A DNA stretch of 6,298 bases. Source: JAFAVZ01 sp036009105 (GTDB lineage Bacteria > Acidobacteriota > Thermoanaerobaculia > Gp7-AA8). Shown here in pieces: positions 1 through 5,652 of this stretch. The number at the start of each line of letters is the position of its first letter. Within the stretch, counting starts at the first letter, position 1. The notes under the pieces are model-generated. The model did not search any database. It was not told the DNA's origin and saw nothing but the letters and a program-made list of their open reading frames with translations. The stretch spans positions 1 to 6,298 of the forward strand of contig DASYMJ010000025.1 in the NCBI GenBank assembly GCA_036009105.1. The letters are read 5' to 3'. The translations under genes and the position numbers were made by a program.

Positions 1-70
1 GATGAAAGATGAACGCTGAACGGGTGAGACCGGTCTTTCCTCGTTCATCTTTCCTCGTTCATCTTTCTCC
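1..70. repeat. Inverted/tandem intergenic repeat, GATGAAA/GATGAAC type (locus 1)
   Basis: The left part is a run of degenerate heptamers: GATGAAA (1-7), GATGAAC (8-14), GCTGAAC (15-21). The right part carries the opposite orientation. GAAAGATGAACG at 4-15 is the exact reverse complement of CGTTCATCTTTC at 42-53 and again at 56-67. The right arm is itself a tandem repeat, CTTTCCTCGTTCAT at 35-48 and 49-62, with a partial third copy to 67. A 10-base palindrome, AGACCGGTCT (27-36), lies between the arms. The element may extend left of the window. It is followed 30 bases later by the lipoprotein gene, so it lies at or beside that gene's promoter. I do not recognise a named repeat family. Confidence 0.85.
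35..67 (+). repeat. 14-bp tandem repeat forming the right arm of locus 1
   Basis: Two exact copies of CTTTCCTCGTTCAT (35-48, 49-62) are followed by CTTTC. The unit is two heptamers long, so it looks like a duplication within the heptamer-based element. Each copy can pair with the single left arm at 4-15, giving two mutually exclusive hairpins. Confidence 0.85.
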
Positions 71-100
71 CGGGCTCGCCCATTGCACGCCCCGCGAGCG

Positions 101-1504
101 ATGAAGAACTGCCTGCCACTCGCGCTCTTTTTCCTCACCGGCTGCTCCACCCTCGGACAGATCGCCTGGCAGGCCGCCGATCAGGCGGGCCGCTACTCCG
201 CGAAGCAGGTCGCCGTCGAGGACATCCAGCTGCCGGACGGCTACCGCGCGGTGCGCGTCGTGAACGGCCTCAACTTCCCGAGCGCGGTCACGTGGGACGA
301 GGCGGGCAACACCTACATCCTCGAGTCGCACACCGTCCCCATCCCCATGCTCAAGCCGAAGATCGTCCGCGTCGCGGCGAACGGCCACATCGACCGCGTG
401 CAGCTGTCCGGCCCGAACGCGCCGGACGGCGATACCGCGATCGGCCTCGCCTTTCATGAGGGCTGGCTCTACTTCTCCGCCGAGCGGAAGGACGGCACGT
501 TCGATGTGGCCCGCGTGAGGCCGGCCGGCGGCGCGGTGGAGACCGTGGTGCGCGGCCTGCCGGTGCAGGGCGACCACGACATCAACCACATCGTCTTCGG
601 CAGCGACGGCGCGATGTACTTCGGCGCCGGCAGCGCCACGAACTCCGGCTACGTCGCGGAAGGCGACCCGGTCAACCAGAAGTGGCTGAAGCTGCATCCG
701 CGGGCGCACGACGTCCCCTGCCGCGACCTCACCCTCACCAGCGTGACCAAGAACGACGGCAAGACGACTACCGGAGCTTTCCAGCCTCACGGTCAATCGG
801 GCGCAAAGACGGTTAGCGGCTCGGCGCTCTGCACGAGTGCGCTCTACCGCCTGAGGAGCGGCGCCGCGGCGCCGGAGGTGATCGCCTGGGGCTTCCGCAA
901 TCCGGTGGCGCTGGCCTTCGACGGCTCGACCCTGCTGGTCGGCATGCAGGGCGCCGACGTGCGCAGCACGCGTCCCATCTCCGGCGACAGCGACAGCGTG
1001 CTGCGCATCCGGGAGGGAACGTGGTACGGCTGGCCCGACTACGGCGCGAATCTCGCGCCGTGGAGCGACTTCGTGATCGATCACGCGGCGAGCAACCTGC
1101 CGCCGCCCGACCGCTCGCTCCTCCTGGCCACGACGAAGCCGCACGCGGCGATCAGCGGCATGTCGGTCTGGAACGGCGGCCTGCTGCTGGCCGAGATGGG
1201 CGACTTCAAGCCGATGACGGAGCCGAACGACAGGAGCCACGCCGGCTTCCAGGTGGAGCGCGTCGACCTCCGCTCCGGGGCCATCGCTCCCATCTTCCGC
1301 AACAAGGGCTCCGGCGACGCCCAACCCGCCTCCGAGCTCGACCTGCGCAACGGCTTCGAGCGCCCGGTCGACGTCCGCGTGGGCCCGGACGGCGCCGTCT
1401 ACGTGCTCGACTTCGGCGCCTTCGTCACTTCCGGCGGCGCGCCGAAAGCGATGCCGAAGACGGGGAAGCTGTTCAAGATCGTCCGCGTGTCCGCGTCAGG
1501 ATGA
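101..1504 (+). CDS. PQQ-dependent sorbosone/glucose dehydrogenase-like lipoprotein
   Basis: This is a predicted six-bladed beta-propeller of the soluble glucose/sorbosone dehydrogenase family, which oxidises sugars or similar polyols with PQQ outside the cytoplasm. The protein is 467 aa from the ATG. A very short signal peptide ends in lipobox LTGC with Cys15; Ser16 at +2 predicts outer-membrane sorting. Family landmarks are visible: GDHDINH (157-163), where D158-H159 align by pattern with the Asp-His pair holding the catalytic His of soluble glucose dehydrogenase; WGFRNP (263-268), with R266-N267 matching its PQQ-contacting Arg-Asn; YGWPDY (309-314); and the last blade RPVDVRVGPDGAVYVLDFG (421-439). 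C207 and C244 flank a family-typical TGAFQPHG loop and could form a disulfide. A TTG at 83 would add six residues, but the ATG at 101 starts directly at the signal peptide and is preferred. No clear Shine-Dalgarno is seen. The electron acceptor and substrate cannot be read from sequence. Confidence 0.88.
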   Translation: MKNCLPLALFFLTGCSTLGQIAWQAADQAGRYSAKQVAVEDIQLPDGYRAVRVVNGLNFPSAVTWDEAGNTYILESHTVPIPMLKPKIVRVAANGHIDRVQLSGPNAPDGDTAIGLAFHEGWLYFSAERKDGTFDVARVRPAGGAVETVVRGLPVQGDHDINHIVFGSDGAMYFGAGSATNSGYVAEGDPVNQKWLKLHPRAHDVPCRDLTLTSVTKNDGKTTTGAFQPHGQSGAKTVSGSALCTSALYRLRSGAAAPEVIAWGFRNPVALAFDGSTLLVGMQGADVRSTRPISGDSDSVLRIREGTWYGWPDYGANLAPWSDFVIDHAASNLPPPDRSLLLATTKPHAAISGMSVWNGGLLLAEMGDFKPMTEPNDRSHAGFQVERVDLRSGAIAPIFRNKGSGDAQPASELDLRNGFERPVDVRVGPDGAVYVLDFGAFVTSGGAPKAMPKTGKLFKIVRVSASG

Positions 1505-1529
1505 CACTTCGGCGGCGTATGCTCCCTCC

Positions 1530-2249
1530 ATGCTCGGCTCCGCCGGCGTCTACTCCGGCCTCGTTCTCACCTTCGTAGGGCTGCTGATGCTGCTGCGCCG
1601 GCGCACGCGGCGCCGCGGGCTGGCGGCGATCGGCGCCGGGCTCCTTTTGATCATCATCGGCTTCTTGCTTCCGGCCCCGCTGCAGCGCGCGCCGCGCAGC
1701 GCATCACGATTGGATGAGTTCATGCCCGCGTGGCAGTTCCATGAAGAGCACGAGCTGCGCATCGCGGCGCCGCCGGAGCGGGTGTACGACGCCCTCCTTC
1801 GCGTGCGCGCGGACGAGATCACGCTCTTCAACGCGCTCACCTGGATCCGCCGCGGCGGACGGCGGCAACGGGAGAACATCCTCAACGCAGGCCGGAGCCA
1901 CTCGCTGATCGACGTTGCCACGCACAGCGGCTTCGTCCGCCTGGCCGACGACGCGCCGCGCGAGCTCGTCATCGGCATGGCGGTGATCGGCGGCCCCGCC
2001 GCCGCGGAACACTTCCCGAACCCGCCCCGCCCGGACACCGCCCTCGCCGCCATGAACTTCCGGGTCGCGCCGGATGGCGCCGGCGGCTCGATGGTCACCA
2101 CCGAGACGCGTATCTTCGCCAATAGCGACCGCGCCCGCCGCCGCTTCAGCTGGTACTGGCGCCTGATCTATCCCGGCAGCTCGCTCATCCGCTACATGTG
2201 GCTGCGCGCCATCGAGCGGCGGGCGCTCACACCGCAGCCCCGTCCGTGA
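1530..2249 (+). CDS. Two-helix membrane protein with SRPBCC-like domain
   Basis: The protein is 239 aa and its function is unknown. Two hydrophobic helices (about residues 7-22 and 30-48) are separated by an Arg-rich turn (RRRTRRR, 23-29), which by the positive-inside rule should be cytoplasmic. Both ends would then face the periplasm if the hairpin inserts normally. From about residue 68 a soluble domain begins with an SRPBCC/polyketide-cyclase pattern: HELRIAAPPERVYDALL (74-90) resembles the first strand and helix, and AMNFRVAPDG (174-183) plus MVTTETRI (188-195) resemble the later strands. A C-terminal amphipathic helix (about 200-232) contains YWRLIYPGSSLIR. That fold binds hydrophobic ligands, but no ligand or catalytic residue is evident. 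The gene starts 25 bases after the dehydrogenase stop and is probably co-transcribed with it. It ends inside the opposing aminotransferase gene. No ribosome binding site is visible before the ATG. Confidence 0.75.
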   Translation: MLGSAGVYSGLVLTFVGLLMLLRRRTRRRGLAAIGAGLLLIIIGFLLPAPLQRAPRSASRLDEFMPAWQFHEEHELRIAAPPERVYDALLRVRADEITLFNALTWIRRGGRRQRENILNAGRSHSLIDVATHSGFVRLADDAPRELVIGMAVIGGPAAAEHFPNPPRPDTALAAMNFRVAPDGAGGSMVTTETRIFANSDRARRRFSWYWRLIYPGSSLIRYMWLRAIERRALTPQPRP

Positions 2250-3585
2250 TCTCCAGCGCGCGATCGATCACCGTGAACGCCTGGCGCAGCTCCGTCTCGG
2301 TGATGCAGAGCGGCGGGTTGGTGAAGAGGTTGTTCCAGTTCACGAAGGCGTACATGCCCTGCTCGCGCAGGTAGGCGGCGAGCTTCTGCATCTCGGGGCT
2401 GGTGCCATTGAAGGGGGCCATCGGCTCCCTCGTCTCGCGGTTGCGCACCAGCTCGAGGACGCCGAAGAGGCCGATGGAGCGGACGTCGCCTACCGACGGA
2501 TGCTTCGCCTTCATCTCGCTGTGCAGCTCGGCGAGCACGCGACCCATGCGCTGGGTGTGGCCCATCGTGTCGTCGTCGATCATCACCTGAATGCAGGCCT
2601 CCGCCGCGGCGAGGCTCATCGGATGCGCGTTGTAGGTCAGGCCGCCGTAGAAGACGTTGCGGTCGAAGTAGCCGGCGATGCGGTCGCTCATGGCCACGGC
2701 GCCCAGCGGCAGGTAGGCCGAGGTGAGGCCCTTGGCCATGGTGATCATGTCCGGCACCACGTTCCAGTGATCGACGGCGAACCAGCGGCCGGTGCGCCCG
2801 AGGCCGCACATCACTTCGTCGCAGATGAGGAGGATGCCGTGGCGGTCGCAGAGCTCGCGCAGGCCCTGGATGTAGCCGTCGGGCGGGACGATGATGCCGT
2901 TCGTGCCGGTCACCGTCTCGATGAACATCGCGGCGATGGTGTGGCCGCCCTCGTACTGGATGATCTCCTCGACCTCGGCCAGGCAGCGCCGCGTGAACTC
3001 GGCGTCGCTGTCGCCTTCGCGCCAGAGGTGGCTGCGGTACTTGTACGGGTCGAAGAAGCGGACCACGCCGGGGATGCCGGGCTCGTTCGCCCAGCGGCGC
3101 GGGTCGCCGGTGAGCGAGATCGCGCCGGCCGTTGCGCCGTGGTAGGAGCGATAGCGGGCCATGATCTTCTGCCGCCCGGTGACCATGCGCGCGATGCGGA
3201 TGGCGTTCTCGTTCGCTTCCGCGCCGCCGAGGGTGAAAAAGAAGCGGTTCAGATCTCCGGGGGTGAGGTCGGCCAGCATCTTCCCGAAGCGCGCCCGCAC
3301 CGGAGTGGCCATGCCCGGGCCGGCGTACGCGAGCTCCTCGGCCTGGCGCTTGATCGCGTCGATCACCCGGCGGTTGCCGTGGCCGATGTTGACGCACATC
3401 AGCTGCGAGTTCATGTCGAGGTAGCGCTTGCCGTCCGCATCCCAGAACCAGACGCCTTCGCCGCGCACCATGGGGATGGGATTGACGCTGCCCTGCGCGG
3501 ACCAGGAGAAGATGGTGTGGCGGCGGGTGAGGGAGACGATCTCTTCGGCGGTGAGTGGGGCCGGGGGGGCTTCGGTGATGCTCAT
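2227..3585 (-). CDS. Class III PLP-dependent aminotransferase
   Basis: This fold-type I class III (omega/pyruvate-type) transaminase moves an amino group between an amino donor and an oxo-acid using pyridoxal phosphate in the cytoplasm. Numbering is for the 454-aa version that starts at the GTG at 3591. PLP-site residues are LGGAEANE (121-128) for phosphate binding, SYHG (149-152) with the ring-stacking aromatic, E225, D258 in CDEVMCGLGRTG (257-268) contacting the pyridine nitrogen, and Schiff-base lysine K287 in MAKGLTSAYLPLGA. GGLTYNAHP (316-324) supplies the Thr for the partner subunit's cofactor, so a dimer is expected. Length is normal for the family and nothing is missing. The ATG at 3585 is two codons inside a possible GTG start; neither has a Shine-Dalgarno. 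The overall pattern recalls taurine-pyruvate or beta-alanine-pyruvate aminotransferase-like proteins, but the substrate cannot be assigned. No neighbour suggests a pathway. Confidence 0.93.
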   Translation of the reverse strand: MSITEAPPAPLTAEEIVSLTRRHTIFSWSAQGSVNPIPMVRGEGVWFWDADGKRYLDMNSQLMCVNIGHGNRRVIDAIKRQAEELAYAGPGMATPVRARFGKMLADLTPGDLNRFFFTLGGAEANENAIRIARMVTGRQKIMARYRSYHGATAGAISLTGDPRRWANEPGIPGVVRFFDPYKYRSHLWREGDSDAEFTRRCLAEVEEIIQYEGGHTIAAMFIETVTGTNGIIVPPDGYIQGLRELCDRHGILLICDEVMCGLGRTGRWFAVDHWNVVPDMITMAKGLTSAYLPLGAVAMSDRIAGYFDRNVFYGGLTYNAHPMSLAAAEACIQVMIDDDTMGHTQRMGRVLAELHSEMKAKHPSVGDVRSIGLFGVLELVRNRETREPMAPFNGTSPEMQKLAAYLREQGMYAFVNWNNLFTNPPLCITETELRQAFTVIDRALEITDGAAV

Positions 3586-3591
3586 GAGCAC

Positions 3592-3621
3592 ATATTAGAA
3601 CGATGAACGATGAAGGATGAA
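3592..3621 (-). promoter_or_regulatory. Possible promoter for a leaderless aminotransferase mRNA
   Basis: Reading the minus strand, TAATAT at 3597-3592 matches four of six positions of a -10 box, including the first TA and last T. It lies six bases before the ATG at 3585, so transcription would begin at or very near the start codon, which would explain the missing Shine-Dalgarno. A weak TTCATC at 3621-3616 (three of six matches to TTGACA, 18-base spacer) lies inside the heptamer repeat. This is inference from pattern only. Confidence 0.25.
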
Positions 3622-3671
3622 CGATGAACAAAAGCGATGAACGCCCGCACACCCGGCTTCGTTCATCGTTC
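3598..3671. repeat. Inverted/tandem intergenic repeat, GAACGAT heptamer type (locus 2)
   Basis: Four consecutive heptamers (GAACGAT, GAACGAT, GAAGGAT, GAACGAT; 3598-3625) and a partial fifth to 3629 are followed by AAAAG and another CGATGAACG (3635-3643). The opposite arm, CGTTCATCGTTC (3660-3671), is the exact reverse complement of GAACGATGAACG at 3598-3609. An inner hairpin pairs 3635-3643 with 3660-3668. The element fills the gap between the aminotransferase start and the ybeY stop. It shares the GATGAAC core and inverted layout with the repeat at the left end of the window, but with C where that copy has A. Confidence 0.88.
3630..3668 (-). terminator. Possible intrinsic terminator of the ybeY operon
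   Basis: On the minus strand, CGATGAACG (3668-3660) pairs exactly with CGTTCATCG (3643-3635) across a 16-base loop. The stem is followed at once by CTTTTG, a T4 run at 3633-3630. It lies just past the ybeY stop, where a terminator is expected. The stem is only moderately GC-rich, the loop long and the T run short, so termination may be weak. Confidence 0.4.
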
Positions 3672-4119
3672 AAGAGAGGCCAACGGCCTCTCTAATCTCC
3701 ACCTCCAGCGCGTTCATCTCGCCGCTGTCGGTCTCGTGGTCGTAGCCGAGGGCGTGGAGGATGCCGTGCAGGATGAGGTAGCGCACCTCGGTGGCCACCG
3801 AATGGCGCTCGTCCGCCGCCTGCTTGCGGGCCTGATCGACCGAGATCACGATGTCGCCCAAGGGGCGGGCGTGTGCCGCGGCGGGATCGGCGTAGGAGTC
3901 GTCGGCGGGGAAGGTGAGCACGTCCGTCGTCTTGTTCTTGTGGCGGAACTTGCGGTTGAGCGAGCGCATCGCCTCGTCGTCCACCAGCGCGATCGACACC
4001 TCGGATACATCGCGGTCGAGGCGGTCGAGCTTCTCCAGGGTGAGCAGCACCGTGCGCGCGAACGCGGCGATCTCGCGCTGCGAGAAACGCGGCACGCTCC
4101 CCGTCACCTCCACGTTCAT
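3670..4119 (-). CDS. ybeY: Endoribonuclease/rRNA maturation factor YbeY
   Basis: YbeY is a single-domain metal-dependent endoribonuclease that takes part in 16S rRNA 3' end maturation and 70S ribosome quality control in the cytoplasm. The 149-aa protein has the family signature LHGILHALGYDH (117-128), giving zinc ligands H118, H122 and H128. The upstream conserved block LNRKFRHKNKTTDVLTFP (54-71) includes R59, the family's conserved arginine. PLGDIVIS (86-93) is the next typical strand. Length is normal. The ATG at 4119 overlaps the phoH stop by one base (TGATG), which favours it over the GTG one codon earlier and indicates translational coupling. A weak AGAAGG lies 13 bases upstream. It is the last gene of the operon, and a perfect hairpin occupies its final codons. 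Confidence 0.96.
   Translation of the reverse strand: MNVEVTGSVPRFSQREIAAFARTVLLTLEKLDRLDRDVSEVSIALVDDEAMRSLNRKFRHKNKTTDVLTFPADDSYADPAAAHARPLGDIVISVDQARKQAADERHSVATEVRYLILHGILHALGYDHETDSGEMNALEVEIREAVGLS
3673..3693 (-). other. 9-bp perfect hairpin over the ybeY stop region
   Basis: AGAGAGGCC (3673-3681) and GGCCTCTCT (3685-3693) are exact reverse complements separated by three bases. The stem lies within the last codons of ybeY and ends directly before its TGA (3672-3670). No T tract follows it. It could protect the 3' end of the operon mRNA or act together with the adjacent repeat hairpin. Confidence 0.6.
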
Positions 4120-5075
4120 CACGCCTGCGACGCCTTCTCGCGGTCGGCGCGGTCGTAAGCGGTCACGATCTTCGCCACCACCGGATGGCGCACCACGTCC
4201 CGGTCGGAGAAGTCGAAGAACTTGATCCCTTCGATCCCCTCCAGGATGCGCCGCACCTCGCGCAGGCCGGACTTCTTCCCCTCCGGGAGATCGACCTGTG
4301 TGATGTCGCCCGTCACCACGGCCTTCGCTCCGAAGCCGAGGCGGGTGAGGAACATCTTCATCTGCTCGGGCGTGGTGTTCTGTGCCTCGTCGAGGATGAT
4401 GAACGCATCGTTGAGCGTGCGGCCGCGCATGAAGGCGAGCGGCGCGATCTCGATCACGCTGCGCTCCATCAGCTTCTCCACCTTCTCGAAGCCGATGATG
4501 TCGTACAGCGAGTCGTACAGCGGGCGGAGATACGGATTCACCTTCTCCGCGATGTCGCCCGGCAGGAAGCCGAGACGCTCGCCCGCTTCGACGGCGGGGC
4601 GGCAGAGGACGATGCGCTTGATCGATTTGTCGTTCAGCGCCGCGGCGGCGGCGGCGACGGCGAGGAACGTCTTGCCCGTGCCGGCGGGGCCGACGCCGAA
4701 GACGATGTCGTTGTCCTGCATGGCCTGCAGGTAGAGGCGCTGGGCCATGTTGCGCGGCGTCACCACCCGGCGCACGGCGGAGGGGACGACCTCGTCGGTG
4801 AAGAAGTCGACGATGCTCGTGTCCGGCTTGTCGCGCAGCACGCGCATGCCGGTGGAGATGTCGGACCGCTTGAGCGGGTAGCCCTGCTGGATGAGACTCT
4901 GCATGTCGACGAGCAGCTTCTCCACGATGACCACCGCTTCCGGCGCGCCTTTGACGGAGATCTCGTTGCCGCGCGAGGAGATCTTCACGCCGAACTCGTC
5001 CTCCAGCATGCGCAGGTTCTCGTCGTGGTTGCCGAAAAGCGTGTGGGCGCCCTTTTCGTTCAGCGTCAGTTCCAT
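4119..5075 (-). CDS. phoH: PhoH/YbeZ family NTPase
   Basis: This cytoplasmic P-loop NTPase belongs to the PhoH-like family, known as YbeZ in E. coli, where it works beside YbeY in RNA and ribosome metabolism. The protein is 318 aa. Residues 1 to about 65 form the N-terminal KH-like part (ISSRGNEISVKG, 32-43). The ATPase domain follows, with Walker A GPAGTGKT (129-136), conserved CRPAVEAGERLGFLPGD (158-174), Walker B FIILDEAQN (225-233), sensor-like VVTGDITQVDLP (253-264), and RDVVRHPVV (292-300) near the end. All ATPase motifs are intact and length is close to normal. The start is supported by AAGGAG at 5093-5088 inside the last codons of rsmD, 12 bases before the ATG. The gap from the rsmD stop is 7 bases, and the 3' end overlaps ybeY. 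The family name comes from phosphate starvation, but nothing here suggests Pho control. Confidence 0.96.
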   Translation of the reverse strand: MELTLNEKGAHTLFGNHDENLRMLEDEFGVKISSRGNEISVKGAPEAVVIVEKLLVDMQSLIQQGYPLKRSDISTGMRVLRDKPDTSIVDFFTDEVVPSAVRRVVTPRNMAQRLYLQAMQDNDIVFGVGPAGTGKTFLAVAAAAAALNDKSIKRIVLCRPAVEAGERLGFLPGDIAEKVNPYLRPLYDSLYDIIGFEKVEKLMERSVIEIAPLAFMRGRTLNDAFIILDEAQNTTPEQMKMFLTRLGFGAKAVVTGDITQVDLPEGKKSGLREVRRILEGIEGIKFFDFSDRDVVRHPVVAKIVTAYDRADREKASQA

Positions 5076-5082
5076 GTGGCGA

Positions 5083-5652
5083 TCATTCTCCTTGCAAAGG
5101 GTCGGCTTCGAAAAAACTCATCCAGACCTCGCCGTACTCCGCGCGCCGCGCGAAGCGCAGCTTCCTCGGCTGATACGCGAACGGCTCGCTGTTGCGGCGG
5201 TGCTCGACGGCCACGAGCGCGTGCGCGGCGAGCGGTGCATGCGTGTCGAGGGCAGCCAGCAGGTCGTCGTACTGCGGCCAGTCATAAGGCGGGTCGGCGT
5301 AGACGAGGTCGTGAACGGCATCGCCGAGGCGCTTAATCCCGCCCAGGACGTCGGTGGGCAGCGGCTTCACATCGACCATGAATTCGCGGGCCAGCGCCTC
5401 GATGGCCGCGCAGTTCTTGCTCGACTGCTCGATGGCCGTCGCCGATTTTGCGCCGCGGGAGACGGCCTCGAAGGCGAAGATGCCGCTGCCGGCGAAGAGG
5501 TCGAGGAAGCGCGCGCCGCGCAGCCGCTCTCCGACGATGTTGAAGTAGGCCTGCCGGGCGCGCTCGGACGTGGGGCGCACTTCGCCCGGCGGCACCGGCA
5601 CTCTCCGGCCGCGCAGCGAGCCGCCCGTGATGCGCAGTCCGCGGCCGCCCAT
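5083..5652 (-). CDS. rsmD: 16S rRNA (guanine(966)-N(2))-methyltransferase RsmD
   Basis: RsmD transfers a methyl group from SAM to N2 of G966 (E. coli numbering) of 16S rRNA in the assembling 30S subunit. The 189-aa protein has the family opening RITGGSLRGRRV (7-18), the RPTSERARQAYFNI block (26-39), SAM motif I DLFAGSGIFAFEAVSRGA (51-68), acidic E75 expected to hold the SAM ribose, and catalytic DPPY (120-123). Length is normal for RsmD. The ATG at 5652 follows the upstream stop with no gap (TAGATG), and the phoH binding site lies in its last codons. In many bacteria rsmD is next to coaD; here it is next to phoH and ybeY instead. The DPPY plus RPTSERAR combination separates it from generic N6-adenine methylases. 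Confidence 0.95.
   Translation of the reverse strand: MGGRGLRITGGSLRGRRVPVPPGEVRPTSERARQAYFNIVGERLRGARFLDLFAGSGIFAFEAVSRGAKSATAIEQSSKNCAAIEALAREFMVDVKPLPTDVLGGIKRLGDAVHDLVYADPPYDWPQYDDLLAALDTHAPLAAHALVAVEHRRNSEPFAYQPRKLRFARRAEYGEVWMSFFEADPLQGE
5088..5093 (-). promoter_or_regulatory. Ribosome binding site of phoH within rsmD
   Basis: AAGGAG on the minus strand lies in the last sense codons of rsmD, 12 bases before the phoH ATG. It is the clearest Shine-Dalgarno seen at any start in the window. Ribosomes finishing rsmD pass over it, so phoH translation is probably coupled. Confidence 0.6.

Noticed and set aside
1..70. Insertion-sequence terminal repeat or MITE
   Set aside because: No transposase, no target-site duplication and no fixed-length body are visible; the heptamer periodicity fits a tandem/inverted repeat better than a transposon end.
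752..835. Lower-GC stretch within the dehydrogenase that might be an insertion
   Set aside because: The encoded TGAFQPHG loop between two cysteines resembles a conserved region of this dehydrogenase family, so it is probably native despite the slightly different codon use.
59..1324. Long minus-strand open frame opposite the dehydrogenase gene
   Set aside because: It is rich in Arg, Ala, Val and His with no recognisable motif. It is the antisense shadow of a high-GC gene whose + frame has a signal peptide and full family motifs.
2500..3606. Long + strand open frame opposite the aminotransferase
   Set aside because: Composition is typical of a GC-rich shadow frame with no domain pattern; the minus strand carries a complete aminotransferase.
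3598..3671. Possible CRISPR array
   Set aside because: The units are 7 bases long with no unique spacers and are arranged as an inverted pair, and no cas gene is nearby.
2192..3673. Longer minus-strand frame overlapping the aminotransferase in another frame
   Set aside because: It begins in the heptamer repeat (MNDERS) and becomes Pro/Arg/His-rich low-complexity sequence; it has none of the aminotransferase motifs.
4185..5336. Long + strand open frame opposite phoH and part of rsmD
   Set aside because: It spans two well-supported minus-strand genes and reads as Asp/His/Arg/Ala-rich shadow sequence.
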